The notes: generated by a model not told the origin, from the letters alone. A DNA stretch of 52,760 bases from Oscillospiraceae bacterium (GCA_017516785.1 JAFXAV010000017.1:1-52760); one strand, 5' to 3'. Counted from the stretch's first letter, positions 15,747-25,437 are shown. A program made the numbers and translations.

Positions 15747-16625
15747 TTATTTTGCAAGGACTTCCCGGAAGAACACGGCTGCGTCATCATTACAGATGGT
15801 GGCTTCCCGGAGGGCGATGTTCACATGGAAGACATGGCCGATACGCTTGTCCTCTTCAGAGCCATAGCACTTCCAGGCGGTTTTGATTCCCTTTTCCTTC
15901 AGGAACTCGCACATGGGTTCCGCGTTGGAACGGAGGAAATCATGGCAGGAGGTGGTGATATAGGCGGGCGGGTAGTTTTCACCGATGGCTTCCAGCACGA
16001 AAAGCCGGGGATCATCGGAGGGGATATCCCGGCCCAGATAATCGAGGGCCAGGCCTGTCCGGGGCGGAATGGTTTTTGCTACCAGATCGTACATGCCGCA
16101 GTTGAGGCCCAGGGCACGGACGGTGATTTCCGGCACAGTCATGTGGAAGAGGGCCGCATACTGGGGATTCGTGGCGATAGCGGCGTACTGGCTTGCCAGC
16201 TGAGCACCGGCGGAATCACCGATCAGAATAATCCGACTGGGATCCAGATGGTAGCGGACGGCATTCTTGCAGACCCACTCCATGACGGCATTGGTATCCC
16301 ACAGTGGGGTGGGGAATTTCCACTTGGGGGCCAGACGGTAATTGAAATTCACAAAAGCAAATCCCCGCTTTGCCATGTCCATGCCGTAGCGGCGGTAGAT
16401 TTCCTTGGTGCCGTAGACATAGCCGCCACCGTGAATGCTGACGATGGTGGGCAGGGGAGCGGTTGCTTCATTGGGATAGTAAACATCCAGCAGGCTCCAT
16501 TTTCCGTGGCAGCCGTAGGAGATATTGCGGCATTCCGTAATACCCTCGGGCAGGGGGATGGCCTTGTCCCGCTTGTAGTCTCCGATGGATGCGGTTACAT
16601 TAAACATCATTGCCTGAAAAGACAT
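15747..16625 (-). CDS. Alpha/beta hydrolase (HSL-type esterase)
   Basis: This roughly 292-residue cytoplasmic esterase has the oxyanion-hole motif SIHGGGYVYG (about 65-75) and the nucleophile elbow GDSAGA (about 140), as in hormone-sensitive-lipase-type carboxylesterases. The catalytic His is probably in the GHVFHVN segment near the C-terminus. The substrate is unknown. Three in-frame ATGs lie together (16634, 16631, 16625). The last is best spaced from the AAAGGA ribosome site, which abuts the first. Confidence 0.85.
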   Translation of the reverse strand: MSFQAMMFNVTASIGDYKRDKAIPLPEGITECRNISYGCHGKWSLLDVYYPNEATAPLPTIVSIHGGGYVYGTKEIYRRYGMDMAKRGFAFVNFNYRLAPKWKFPTPLWDTNAVMEWVCKNAVRYHLDPSRIILIGDSAGAQLASQYAAIATNPQYAALFHMTVPEITVRALGLNCGMYDLVAKTIPPRTGLALDYLGRDIPSDDPRLFVLEAIGENYPPAYITTSCHDFLRSNAEPMCEFLKEKGIKTAWKCYGSEEDKRIGHVFHVNIALREATICNDDAAVFFREVLAK

Positions 16626-16695
16626 TTGCATCATTCCTTTCGATATCCATATTATATCATTGTTTCCAAATCATATGTTAATAAAACGCAAACAA

Positions 16696-16719
16696 AAAGC
16701 CCCTCGGAAGAGGGGCTTT
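16696..16719 (-). terminator. Terminator after the ECF S component gene
   Basis: AAAGCCCCTC/GAGGGGCTTT arms with a GGAA loop, followed on the minus strand by U residues. Confidence 0.9.
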
Positions 16720-16729
16720 CGGTGAATAA

Positions 16730-17302
16730 TTAATTGAGTGACAGGTGATTCTTTGCCAGAGCGGTTCGGATAGCCGCGGCAAGGATGGGGGCGAAGATTA
16801 CGGCCACCACGGCATTGAAAATGGTGGCGGGGAGCTTGCCGATAACGGTTAGCCATGCAGCATCGGGAGTCAGACCGTTGATCAGCAGACCGCTGTAGAA
16901 ATAACTCTTGGCAAGATACAGAACTGCGTAGGTCAGGGCACCGGCGAGGGTAGCCAGAATGGCCCGGACATAACCCCATTCTTTGGCACCAATGCTGATG
17001 ATCAGACCGGCAACCAGACCGTAGGCACCCTTGGTCAGGAATGTGATCCAGCATTCGGAAATGAAAGCAGGATAGAAGATGATATCATAAATGGCAGAGC
17101 CGAGGCCGGATGCCAGTCCGCCCAGCCAGGGACCCAGCAGAATGCCGGACATGGCGCAGAAGATGTTGCCCAGATGGAAGGAGGTGGTACCCGCGATGTC
17201 CAGGGGAACGGTGATGCGGATTGCAGAGCCGACACAGGTCAGAGCGGCCATCAGCGCGGCAAGGACGATGCGTTTGGTAGAGATTTTCTGTTGCTTTTTC
17301 AT
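16730..17302 (-). CDS. ECF transporter S component
   Basis: This 190-residue integral membrane protein has about six hydrophobic segments and the usual S-component layout: a charged N-terminus (KQQKISTKRIVLAALMAAL) and a loop TTSFHLGNIFCAMSGILLGP. It would capture a vitamin-like substrate for the shared EcfA/A'/T module, which is not in this window. No riboswitch is visible upstream, so the substrate cannot be assigned. It has a GGGAGGAA ribosome site. Confidence 0.85.
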   Translation of the reverse strand: MKKQQKISTKRIVLAALMAALTCVGSAIRITVPLDIAGTTSFHLGNIFCAMSGILLGPWLGGLASGLGSAIYDIIFYPAFISECWITFLTKGAYGLVAGLIISIGAKEWGYVRAILATLAGALTYAVLYLAKSYFYSGLLINGLTPDAAWLTVIGKLPATIFNAVVAVIFAPILAAAIRTALAKNHLSLN

Positions 17303-17454
17303 AGGAATTCCTCCCGGTGATTGATGAGCCTATGATAGCACAATCTGGCAATAAATACAGTGCCAAAAATGAAACGAAAAATAAGGCCAGAAATGAGAGG
17401 TTGCGGATTGAAATTGCGTATTTATAAATTTCGACTGAAAACCGATATTGGGAC

Positions 17455-17483
17455 TATACATCATTTAGGAAAGATGATATACT
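17455..17483 (+). promoter_or_regulatory. Promoter of nagB
   Basis: TATACA (17455-17460), 17-base spacer, TATACT (17478-17483). Confidence 0.6.
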
Positions 17484-17543
17484 GATTACCAGATACAAGC
17501 ACCATAAACCTGATTTTTTATTCATGAAAGGGGAACATCTGTT

Positions 17544-18272
17544 ATGAAACTGATTCGCGCAAAGGATTATGCTGATGTCAGCGTCAAGGCTGGCAATATC
17601 ATCGCTTCCGTCGTTACCCTGAAGCCCGACTGCGTTCTGGGTCTGGCCACCGGTTCCAGCCCCGTGGGCACCTACAAGGAACTGATCAAGAAGTACGAAG
17701 CCGGCGAGCTGGACTTCTCCCAGGTCAAGACCGTCAATCTGGACGAATACGTTGGCCTGAGCAAGGACCATGACCAGTCCTATGCTTATTTCATGCGCCA
17801 CAACCTGTTCGATCATGTGAACATCGACCAGGCTAACTGCAACATCCCCAGCGGTCTGACCGATGATCCTGAGGCTGAGTGCGGCAATTACGACAAGCTG
17901 ATCGGTGAGCTTCACACCGACCTGCAGCTGCTGGGCATGGGTCCCAACGGCCACATCGGCTTCAACGAGCCCGACGAAGTTTTCATTCCCGGCACCCACT
18001 GCGTCAAGTTGGCTGAGTCCACCATCGATGCCAATCAGCGCTTCTTCGCCTCCCGTGACGATGTTCCCCGTCAGGCCTACACCATGGGCATCTGGGGCAT
18101 CATGCAGGCCAAGAAGGTTCTGATGGTTGTCAACGGCAAGAACAAGGCTCAGGCTGTCAAGGCCATGTTCACCGGCCCCATCGATCCCAAGGTTCCCGCA
18201 TCCATCCTGCAGCTGCACCCCGACTGCACCATCGTTGCAGACGAGGAAGCTCTGTCTTTGCTGGATCTGTAA
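17544..18272 (+). CDS. nagB: Glucosamine-6-phosphate deaminase
   Basis: This 242-residue enzyme converts glucosamine-6-phosphate to fructose-6-phosphate and ammonia in amino-sugar catabolism. Signatures are LGLATGSSPVGTYKEL near residue 34, the catalytic VNLDEYVGLSKDH segment near residue 67 and MGPNGHIGFNEP near residue 132. Length is normal. The ATG is preceded by AAAGGGGAA. It stands alone between its own promoter and a strong terminator. Confidence 0.95.
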   Translation: MKLIRAKDYADVSVKAGNIIASVVTLKPDCVLGLATGSSPVGTYKELIKKYEAGELDFSQVKTVNLDEYVGLSKDHDQSYAYFMRHNLFDHVNIDQANCNIPSGLTDDPEAECGNYDKLIGELHTDLQLLGMGPNGHIGFNEPDEVFIPGTHCVKLAESTIDANQRFFASRDDVPRQAYTMGIWGIMQAKKVLMVVNGKNKAQAVKAMFTGPIDPKVPASILQLHPDCTIVADEEALSLLDL

Positions 18273-18284
18273 GAATACAGCAAA

Positions 18285-18316
18285 CACCCCGGAACTTCGG
18301 TTCCGGGGTGTTTTTT
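18285..18316. terminator. Terminator between nagB and the GtrII-like gene
   Basis: CACCCCGGAAC-TTCG-GTTCCGGGGTG with a T run on the plus strand; convergent with the minus-strand gene at 18328. Confidence 0.92.
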
Positions 18317-18327
18317 GCTTGTAAAAA

Positions 18328-19851
18328 TCAGGGCTGCTGAAATTTGATGACGATCACATCGTCAATAATCCGGATGGACCCGTCATCCGGCCAGCAGGGC
18401 ATTGCCTGGACATCCGGGTTGGCCTGAAGCGCTTCCAGAGTATTGGCTCCTGCAGTGGGTATGGTGTAACCCACATAATGCCTGATCCAGGAGGGCCAGG
18501 AATAGTCGGTTGTCAGTTTGTATACGGAGGTGTTGCCTTCGTAGAGAAGCACATCATCCCAGGGATTAGTCAGCAGCGGGTCATTGACCTTGCCCAGGAA
18601 GGCCCATTTCATATCCGAGTCGAATCCTTCCGTCATACGTACCTGGGTGACCAGACCGCTGAAGAAATTCTCTGCCTGGCGGTTGCCGAAGTACAGCGCA
18701 GTGTAATTGACATTGGCAAGATAGGAATTGGCAAGGATTGCTGTAATCAGTACAACAGCGGCAGCTCTGGAAAGTACATTCCGCGCAGCATCACGGTCCA
18801 TTGTTTCAAGAACAACCAGCGGCACGGTGAGAACAAACACAAAGGAATAAACCATCAGGGTGTAGATGCGGCTGTCGGGACACATGATCACAATCAAATT
18901 GACCGTAACCGGGAAAACAGCGCAGAGGAAGATGCAGAAGAGTCCGTAGGACAGGCGTTTTACTTTGGTCAGCAGAACAAAGAGGATCATTGCTGCGCTT
19001 AGGATCAGTACGGACAGGTAGGCAATCTGCAGCAGCCGGATCTGGGAGAGGGAACAGTAATCTGTGGATGTCAGCGTAAAGAAGGAAAGAAATGCCTCTG
19101 CAACCAGTCCGGGAATCTGCGCAGGATTCAGTTTTCCCATATTGTCGATACCCTGGTAGGTGTTGAGGGAAACACCCTCAATGGCAAGGGACAGCTTCAG
19201 AATTGCGTAGTAAAGAATCAGTCCCAGTGCGATGGCTGCGCAGTAGTATACACCCCTCAGAAACAGTCTGGAAACGGGTTCTTTTCCCTGGAGGGTCTGG
19301 CGCAGCAGCATCAGGACCAGCAGGCTGACAGTCATGGGCAGATACGCCTGGTAAATACCCAGAGCCATGGCGGAAAACATGGCGGAAAACACAATGCCCA
19401 GTTTATGGCGGGGCAGAATCCATGCAGCCAGCACCGAAAGTAAAACAGCAATGCCGTAGTAGCTGGTGGTATAGGGATAGAACATGGTGGCGGTGACAGT
19501 GGGGAAGGTAATAAATGCTGCACCCACCAGAACTGCGGATTTTTTGCTGCGGATTTCCAGCGCGGAGACAATAAAACCGGCAGAGATGGCCAGCAGAAGT
19601 ATAAAGATAAGTCCCTTGACCCAGGAAATGTTGTAGCCGCCAAGAAGATTTTTGACCAAATCACCGAGAAGAGACAGGAACCAACGTCCGGAACGCAGAC
19701 CAGTGCCGTAGCCTGCTGGCTGAATCTGAATGTCATCGGAATTGTGCAGAACATTCACAAGGCCGAACAGATGCACAATCATTCCGAAACTGAAGGCACT
19801 GAGCGATGCAAGGTATTCCGGAGTATTTAATTTGTTCAGTTTCTTGACCAT
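18328..19851 (-). CDS. GtrII-like membrane glucosyltransferase-domain protein
   Basis: This 507-residue protein has about ten hydrophobic segments. The early GTGLRSGRWFLSLLG and HNSDDI segments and the overall layout match the GtrII/glucosyltransferase-domain family (O-antigen or cell-envelope polymer decoration). It would act in the membrane on a lipid-linked sugar donor. No partner genes for donor synthesis (GtrA/GtrB-like) are adjacent, so the target is unknown. Confidence 0.75.
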   Translation of the reverse strand: MVKKLNKLNTPEYLASLSAFSFGMIVHLFGLVNVLHNSDDIQIQPAGYGTGLRSGRWFLSLLGDLVKNLLGGYNISWVKGLIFILLLAISAGFIVSALEIRSKKSAVLVGAAFITFPTVTATMFYPYTTSYYGIAVLLSVLAAWILPRHKLGIVFSAMFSAMALGIYQAYLPMTVSLLVLMLLRQTLQGKEPVSRLFLRGVYYCAAIALGLILYYAILKLSLAIEGVSLNTYQGIDNMGKLNPAQIPGLVAEAFLSFFTLTSTDYCSLSQIRLLQIAYLSVLILSAAMILFVLLTKVKRLSYGLFCIFLCAVFPVTVNLIVIMCPDSRIYTLMVYSFVFVLTVPLVVLETMDRDAARNVLSRAAAVVLITAILANSYLANVNYTALYFGNRQAENFFSGLVTQVRMTEGFDSDMKWAFLGKVNDPLLTNPWDDVLLYEGNTSVYKLTTDYSWPSWIRHYVGYTIPTAGANTLEALQANPDVQAMPCWPDDGSIRIIDDVIVIKFQQP

Positions 19852-20009
19852 GATATCCCCCTTTCCGGAGAGAATCCGAACTATTTAGGTGTATGCTATT
19901 TATGGGCATTATTAATCAAATTTTAGCAAAACCGCTGGGGGATGTCAATAATCTGCCCGTCCGGAGTGGTAAAAAGATGGAAGAATACAGAACTTTTGCA
20001 AGTTTCTGT

Positions 20010-20039
20010 TTACAGAAGGACCATTTGTGTGATATGATA
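20010..20039 (+). promoter_or_regulatory. Promoter of the DEDDh exonuclease gene
   Basis: TTTACA (20010-20015), 18-base spacer, TATGAT (20034-20039). Confidence 0.7.
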
Positions 20040-20072
20040 AGATGTAAACATTAAAAGCAGAGGTTTTTGCTC

Positions 20073-21062
20073 ATGAACTATATTGTATTGGATATGGAAT
20101 GGAACCAGCCCTGGCCCGGTTCTCCTTCCTCCCGGAAGGTTCTGCCTGTGCAGATCCGCGGCGAGATCATTCAGATCGGCGCTGTCCGGGTGACGGAAGA
20201 CCAGCAGGTGGCTGACGAATTCCAGATTATGATAAAGCCTAAGTATTACCGGCACCTGAATCGCCGAGTCAGCAAGCTGACGGGCATCAAGGAGTCCCGC
20301 CTGAAGGAAGAGGGCGTGCCTTTCGCCTATGCCATGGAGCAGTTTAAGCAATGGTGCGGCGAGGACATCGTGTTTCTGACCTGGGGCTTTGACGATATCG
20401 GCATCCTGCGGGAAAACCTGCAGCTGCACGGTCTGAATATCGACTGGACCGGCAGATGGTACAATGCTCAGATGATCTTCAATGCCCAGACCGATGGCTC
20501 CACCTCCCAGAAGGCCCTGAAGACTGCTATGGAGATTTTCGGCATTGAGGCTACCCGCCCTGCACATGACGCCCTGGGCGATGCCTATCACACCGCACTG
20601 ATCTGTGCCCGACTGGACCTGAAAAAGGGCGCTGACGAATACGACCAGGCTCTGAAGAGCCACGAAAACGGCTTCCACGGTGCCGAGCTTCCCGGCTGTA
20701 TCTGCCGCCAGGTTTACCACGATTTCTCCGACAAGCGCACCGCTCTTGCCGCCATGGCAGGGGAGGAGAATCTGTGCCCCACCTGCGGCGCACGGATGTT
20801 GGGATCCCGCTGGTTTGCCCAGCCTGGTCACCGGTATATGGATCTGGCCACCTGCCCCGAGCACGGCAAGTTCCTGATCCGGGTGCGGCTTTCTGATCAG
20901 CCTGACGGCCTGGTTCGGGTCAGCCGCCTGACCTACGAAGCCACCTCCGAAGCAGCGGAAGCCTATGCCCGCCGGGCGGAGAAGGCTGATCCCGAAGATC
21001 AGATCCGCCGTCGCCGCCGCCGCAGAAGAAGCAGCGCTGCAGGCGAACCTACCAAGGAATAA
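20073..21062 (+). CDS. DEDDh 3'-5' exonuclease (DnaQ/KapD-like)
   Basis: This 329-residue protein begins with the exonuclease I motif YIVLDMEWNQ (Asp and Glu ligands), followed by GEIIQIGAV, a TWGFDDIGIL segment (Exo II) and ARPAHDALGDAYHTA (Exo III with His and Asp). The C-terminal part has CPTCGARML and other cysteines that may bind zinc, then an Arg-rich tail (about ten basic residues in a row). It should degrade RNA or DNA ends; KapD-like roles are a guess. The ATG at 20073 is chosen for its AGAGG site; an in-frame TTG at 20067 is less likely. Confidence 0.85.
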   Translation: MNYIVLDMEWNQPWPGSPSSRKVLPVQIRGEIIQIGAVRVTEDQQVADEFQIMIKPKYYRHLNRRVSKLTGIKESRLKEEGVPFAYAMEQFKQWCGEDIVFLTWGFDDIGILRENLQLHGLNIDWTGRWYNAQMIFNAQTDGSTSQKALKTAMEIFGIEATRPAHDALGDAYHTALICARLDLKKGADEYDQALKSHENGFHGAELPGCICRQVYHDFSDKRTALAAMAGEENLCPTCGARMLGSRWFAQPGHRYMDLATCPEHGKFLIRVRLSDQPDGLVRVSRLTYEATSEAAEAYARRAEKADPEDQIRRRRRRRRSSAAGEPTKE

Positions 21063-21067
21063 AAATG

Positions 21068-21093
21068 AAAGGACGCACGCAGGTGCGTCCTTT
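21068..21093 (+). terminator. Terminator of the exonuclease gene
   Basis: AAAGGACGCAC/GTGCGTCCTTT with a four-base loop and a short T run. Confidence 0.85.
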
Positions 21094-21118
21094 TAAAATG
21101 GGAAAATTGAAATAATCC

Positions 21119-21147
21119 TTGCATTTTTTCAATGAATATGCTAATAT
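21119..21147 (+). promoter_or_regulatory. Promoter of T-box-pheST
   Basis: TTGCAT (21119-21124), 17-base spacer, TAATAT (21142-21147) with an extended -10 TG. Confidence 0.65.
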
Positions 21148-21153
21148 AGGGCC

Positions 21154-21415
21154 GATATGCAAAAGCTGAGACTGGGCTGCCTTGTATTGGTTTGCGTCTG
21201 ACAGAGAAAGCGGGATGGTGGGATCCGCTTACGTGCAATGCCGGGCCTTCTCCCATGAGCTGCCACTTGAACGATGAGTAGAGTGCGCCGGGTAATCCCG
21301 TTAAAGATTGCGAGCGTAGTTGCGCTTTTAAAGCTGCGCCGGAAACGGCGAATTGCGGGTGGTACCGCGGAAGGAATGCCTTTCGTCCCGAGTGTTGGGA
21401 TGGAAGGTCTTTTTT
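21154..21415 (+). promoter_or_regulatory. T-box leader of pheST (UUC specifier)
   Basis: It has the stem I motif GGATGGTGGGATCC, the T-box GGGTGGTACCGCGG (about 21357-21370) and a terminator with arms 21379-21389 and 21397-21407 followed by T residues. The phenylalanine codon UUC lies six bases before GAGC. Because the downstream genes are pheST, this leader calibrates the specifier reading of the three T-boxes at 5-8.5 kb. Confidence 0.92.
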
Positions 21416-21460
21416 ATTTGTAATAGCTGCCGGTACTGCCGGCTTAGGAGGAAATATACA

Positions 21461-22504
21461 ATGAAAGAACAATTAGAGCAGATCAAACAGAAGGCTCTTG
21501 CTGCTCTGGATGCAGCTGAGACCCCTGCTGCGCTGGAAGAACTGAGAGTCAAGCTGCTGGGCAAGAAGGGCGAACTGACCGCCGTTCTGAAGATGATGGG
21601 TAAGCTGTCCCCCGAAGAGCGCCCTGTCATGGGTCAGATGGCAAACGCCGTCCGCGCTGAAATCGAAGCAAAGCTGGAGCAGTGCAAGGCTTCCATCAAT
21701 GCCAAGGTTCTGGAAACCAAGCTGGCTGCCGAGGCAATCGACGTAACCATCCCCGGTGAAACTGTGGAGCTGGGCCATCAGCACCCCATGAACATGGTGC
21801 TTCAGGAAGTCAAGGACATCTTCGTTGGCATGGGCTACACCGTGGTTGACGGTCCCGAAGTGGAGCTGGCAAGCTACAACTTCACCCGCCTGAACATCGA
21901 AGAGGGCCATCCCTCCCGCGACCGCTCCGATACGTTCTATTTTGACGATAATGACGAGGTTCTGCTGCGGACCCAGACCAGCCCCATGCAGATCCGTTTC
22001 ATGGAAAATCACAAGCCCCCCCTGTGCATGCTGGCTCCCGGCCGCGTGTTCCGTAAGGACGAGGCCGACGCAACCCACAGCCCCATGTTCCACCAGATCG
22101 AGGGCCTGGTTGTTGCAGAGGACATCACCATGGGCAACCTGAAGGACGTTCTGATCACCATCATGCGTAAGATCTACGGTGCTGATGCCCAGACCCGTTT
22201 CCGTCCCCATCACTTCCCCTTCACCGAGCCTTCCTGCGAAATGGATATGCAGTGCCACAAGTGCCACGGCACCGGTGAAATCGACGGTCAGGTTTGCTCC
22301 ACCTGCCATGGCGAGGGCTGGATCGAACTGCTGGGCGCCGGTATGGTTCACCCTGAAGTTCTGCGCAATTGCGGCATCGACCCTGAAAAGTACTCCGGCT
22401 TTGCCTTCGGCATGGGCCTGGAGCGTATGGCCATGGGCCGTCTGCGCATCACCGACCTGCGTCTGATCTTCGACAATGACGTACGGTTCCTGAATCAGTT
22501 CTAA
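21461..22504 (+). CDS. pheS: Phenylalanyl-tRNA synthetase alpha subunit
   Basis: This 347-residue catalytic subunit charges tRNA-Phe as an alpha2-beta2 complex with PheT. An N-terminal coiled coil is followed by the class II core with EGHPSRDRSDTFYF, the RTQTSPMQIR segment, motif 2 (PGRVFRKDEADATH) and motif 3 (GMGLERMAMGR). A small CHKCHGTGEI..CSTCHGEGW insert resembles a zinc knuckle. The ATG at 21461 is preceded by TTAGGAGG, so longer frames through the T-box leader are not real starts. Confidence 0.97.
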   Translation: MKEQLEQIKQKALAALDAAETPAALEELRVKLLGKKGELTAVLKMMGKLSPEERPVMGQMANAVRAEIEAKLEQCKASINAKVLETKLAAEAIDVTIPGETVELGHQHPMNMVLQEVKDIFVGMGYTVVDGPEVELASYNFTRLNIEEGHPSRDRSDTFYFDDNDEVLLRTQTSPMQIRFMENHKPPLCMLAPGRVFRKDEADATHSPMFHQIEGLVVAEDITMGNLKDVLITIMRKIYGADAQTRFRPHHFPFTEPSCEMDMQCHKCHGTGEIDGQVCSTCHGEGWIELLGAGMVHPEVLRNCGIDPEKYSGFAFGMGLERMAMGRLRITDLRLIFDNDVRFLNQF

Positions 22505-22520
22505 AAGGAGGGACAAAATC

Positions 22521-24908
22521 ATGAAACTCAACAGAAAATGGATCAATGAGGAATTCGTGGACCTGTCCCACGTTTCCGATAAGGAATATGTTGACACTCT
22601 GACCGTCTTCGGCCAGAAGGTCGAAACCTGGGAGCGCATGGATGCCGAGATCAAGAACGTGGTCGTCGGCAAGGTCGTTTCCATGGTCCGTCACCCCAAC
22701 TCTGACCACATGTTCATCTGCCAGGTGGACGTGGGCAAGGAAGAGCTGGTGCAGATCGTCACCGGTGCCCAGAACGTCCATGAGGGCGACCTGGTTCCCG
22801 CTGCCCTGCACAACTCCTGGCTGCCCGGCGGTGTTCACATCACCAAGGGCAAGCTGAGAGGCGAAAAGTCCCACGGCATGCTCTGCTCCTTCGAGGAGTT
22901 GGGTCTGACCCAGAATGACCTGCCCGGCGCTTATGCTGACGGCATCTGGATCCTGAATGACGAGGACTGCACCGTCGGTCAGGACATCAACCTGGTCATC
23001 GGCAACGATGATACTGTGGTTGACTTTGAAATCACCAACAACCGTCCCGACTGCTACTCCATCATCGGCCTGGCCCGTGAGTCCGCAGCCGCCTTCGGTC
23101 TGCCCATGAAGCACCATGAGCCCGTGGTTCACGGCTCCGACGCCGGTTCCATCTACGAGCATCTGGATGTGGAAGTGCCCGCTGAGAAGCTGTGCAACCG
23201 CTATTCCGCCCGTATGGTGGCCAACGTCAAGATCGGTCCTTCCCCCAAGTGGCTGCGCCACCGCCTCCGCGCCAACGGCGTCCGCCCCATCAACAATATC
23301 GTTGACATCACCAACTACGTCATGCTGGAGTACGGCCAGCCCATGCACGCCTTCGACTACCGCTATGTTGCGTCCGGTAAGATCGTGGTCCGCGAGGCTG
23401 AGGCAGGGGAAACCCTGACCACTCTGGACGGCAATGTCCGCAGCCTGAAGCCCGGTATGCTGGTCATCGCCGATGACAACAAGGCCATCGGTCTGGCAGG
23501 CATCATGGGCGGCGAAAACTCTGAAATCGTGGATGACACCACCACCGTTGTCTTCGAGTCCGCCAACTTTGACGGCACCTCCATCCGCCAGACTGCTCTG
23601 GCTCTGGGTATGCGTACCGATGCTTCCGGCAAATTCGAGAAGCACCTGGATCCCATGATGACCGTTCCCGCTGTGCAGCGCGCCTGCGAACTGGTTGAGA
23701 TGCTCCAGTGCGGCGACGTTCTGGATGGCATCATCGATATCATCAACTATGTTCCCCAGCCCAAGACTCTGCCCCTGGAGCCTGAAAAGATCAACCGCCT
23801 GCTGGGCACCGAGATCTCCAAGGAGCAGATGATCAAATATCTGGAGCTGCTGGAAGTTCCCGTGGAAAACGACACCATTCTGGTGCCTTCCTTCCGCCCC
23901 GACCTGAACCTGATGGCTGATATCGCCGAGGAAGTGGGTCGTTCCTTCGGTTACAACGAGATCCCCACCACTCCCTTCCGGACATCCACTCAGGGCGGCT
24001 ACACCCCCGAAATGATTCTGGAAACCAAGGCTGGCCAGCTGTGCCGCAGCTTGGGCTACAGTGAGATCATCACCTATTCCTTCGTTTCTCCCGCCATCTT
24101 CGATCAGATCCGTCTGCCTCAGGACAGTGTTCTGAGAAAAGCCATCCGCATCCAGAATCCTCTGGGTGAGGATACCTCCATCATGCGTACCATCGCGCTG
24201 CCCTCCATGCTGGAGATCCTGAGTCGCAACTCTGCCTACCACAACAAGGCAGCAAAGCTCTATGAGCTGGCCAAGATCTACCTGCCTGTGGAAGGCCAGG
24301 TTCTGCCTGAGGAACCCAAGATGCTGGTTCTGGGCGCATACGGTGCCAACACCACCTTCTTCACCATGAAGGGAGAACTGGAAGCTATCCTGAAGGGTCT
24401 GCGGATCAAGAAGGCATCCTACACCGCGGTCAAGGATAACCCCAGCTACCATCCCGGCCGCTGCGCCAAGGTCACCATCGAAGGCATCGATGTTGGCTTC
24501 ATGGGTCAGGTCCATCCTCTGGTTGCCAAGAACTACGGCATCGATGCAGATGTCTACTGCGCCGAGATCGACTTCAGCAAGCTGTTCACCATGCAGCTGC
24601 CCGAACCCACCTACGTGCCCCTGCCCAAGTATCCCACCGTTTCCCGTGACCTGGCTGTCCTCTGCGATGAGGCTCTGACTGTGGCTGAGGTTGAGAATGT
24701 CATGGCTGCTGCCGGCGGCAAGCTGCTGCGGAACATCAAGCTCTTTGACATCTACCGCGGCACCGGCGTGCCCGAGGGCAAGAAGAGCGTGGCCTTCGCT
24801 CTGGAACTGAGAGCCGATGACCGCACCCTGACCGACACCGACTCCGAAGCTGTGGTCACCAAGATTCTGACCGCTCTGAAGGAAAAGCTGGACGTCACCC
24901 TGCGCTAA
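22521..24908 (+). CDS. pheT: Phenylalanyl-tRNA synthetase beta subunit
   Basis: This 795-residue partner of PheS starts 16 bases downstream with an AAAGGAGG site. Domains in order: tRNA-binding EMAP-like domain (about 40-150, with HPNSDHMFICQVD), B3/B4 editing region (ITNNRPDCYSIIGLAREAAA-like), B5, catalytic-like core and C-terminal ferredoxin-fold anticodon-binding domain (PKYPTVSRDLAVLCDE). Length is normal. Confidence 0.97.
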   Translation: MKLNRKWINEEFVDLSHVSDKEYVDTLTVFGQKVETWERMDAEIKNVVVGKVVSMVRHPNSDHMFICQVDVGKEELVQIVTGAQNVHEGDLVPAALHNSWLPGGVHITKGKLRGEKSHGMLCSFEELGLTQNDLPGAYADGIWILNDEDCTVGQDINLVIGNDDTVVDFEITNNRPDCYSIIGLARESAAAFGLPMKHHEPVVHGSDAGSIYEHLDVEVPAEKLCNRYSARMVANVKIGPSPKWLRHRLRANGVRPINNIVDITNYVMLEYGQPMHAFDYRYVASGKIVVREAEAGETLTTLDGNVRSLKPGMLVIADDNKAIGLAGIMGGENSEIVDDTTTVVFESANFDGTSIRQTALALGMRTDASGKFEKHLDPMMTVPAVQRACELVEMLQCGDVLDGIIDIINYVPQPKTLPLEPEKINRLLGTEISKEQMIKYLELLEVPVENDTILVPSFRPDLNLMADIAEEVGRSFGYNEIPTTPFRTSTQGGYTPEMILETKAGQLCRSLGYSEIITYSFVSPAIFDQIRLPQDSVLRKAIRIQNPLGEDTSIMRTIALPSMLEILSRNSAYHNKAAKLYELAKIYLPVEGQVLPEEPKMLVLGAYGANTTFFTMKGELEAILKGLRIKKASYTAVKDNPSYHPGRCAKVTIEGIDVGFMGQVHPLVAKNYGIDADVYCAEIDFSKLFTMQLPEPTYVPLPKYPTVSRDLAVLCDEALTVAEVENVMAAAGGKLLRNIKLFDIYRGTGVPEGKKSVAFALELRADDRTLTDTDSEAVVTKILTALKEKLDVTLR

Positions 24909-24942
24909 ACGGGGAATTCACAGAAATTTTTCACCCCGGGAC

Positions 24943-24971
24943 TTTACACTGTCGGGTTTTTGGGATATAAT
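24943..24971 (+). promoter_or_regulatory. Promoter of the ireB-like gene
   Basis: TTTACA (24943-24948), 17-base spacer, TATAAT (24966-24971). Confidence 0.85.
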
Positions 24972-25004
24972 AACTCTAATCTATAGTTTAAGGAGGTCGA
25001 ATCC

Positions 25005-25256
25005 ATGACGGAGAATACCATTAAGTTCACGGTTCCCTGTGACGATAAGGAGTATATGCGCCAGACTCTGCGCGGTGTATTCGATGCTCTGAATGAGAAA
25101 GGTTACAATCCCATCAATCAGATCGTCGGCTACCTGCTCACCGAGGACCCCACTTATATCACCAACTATAACAATGCGCGCAGCATGATCTGCAAGCTGG
25201 ACCGGGACGAATTGATGCAGCAGCTGGTTAACTGTTATTTGTTCGACGAAAAGTAA
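25005..25256 (+). CDS. ireB: IreB-family regulatory phosphoprotein (DUF965)
   Basis: This 83-residue protein matches the IreB family along its whole length: MRQTLRGVFDALNEKGYNPINQIVGYLLTEDP and YITNYNNARSMI. IreB is a substrate of the PASTA kinase IreK in enterococci and is linked to cell-wall stress. Many Firmicutes carry it near alaS or ruvX; here it stands alone. It has a TAAGGAGGT ribosome site. Confidence 0.9.
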   Translation: MTENTIKFTVPCDDKEYMRQTLRGVFDALNEKGYNPINQIVGYLLTEDPTYITNYNNARSMICKLDRDELMQQLVNCYLFDEK

Positions 25257-25263
25257 CACACCG

Positions 25264-25299
25264 CACGAGGCTTTTGCCACGGCAAGAGCCTCGTGTTTC
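25264..25299 (+). terminator. Terminator after ireB
   Basis: A long stem of CACGAGGCTTTTGCC/GGCAAGAGCCTCGTG (25264-25278, 25281-25295), followed by T residues. Confidence 0.85.
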
Positions 25300-25312
25300 T
25301 TTCTGTCAAGAG

Positions 25313-25339
25313 CAGTCAAACGAAAAGTTTGACTGTTTT
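25313..25339 (+). terminator. Second hairpin after ireB
   Basis: CAGTCAAAC/GTTTGACTG with a five-base loop, followed by four T. It may be a back-up terminator. Confidence 0.6.
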
Positions 25340-25437
25340 CAATGCACCTTTTCAATTTCATACTCCCCTCCGTCTTACAAAATCCGCTTTATTGTTCTCG
25401 TTTCGGATGGAATTGGATTTAAAATTGTAACTCTTTT

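Noticed and set aside
21353..21460. N-terminal extension of pheS starting at 21353
   Set aside because: It translates the T-box and terminator; the ATG at 21461 has a strong ribosome site and the normal family start.
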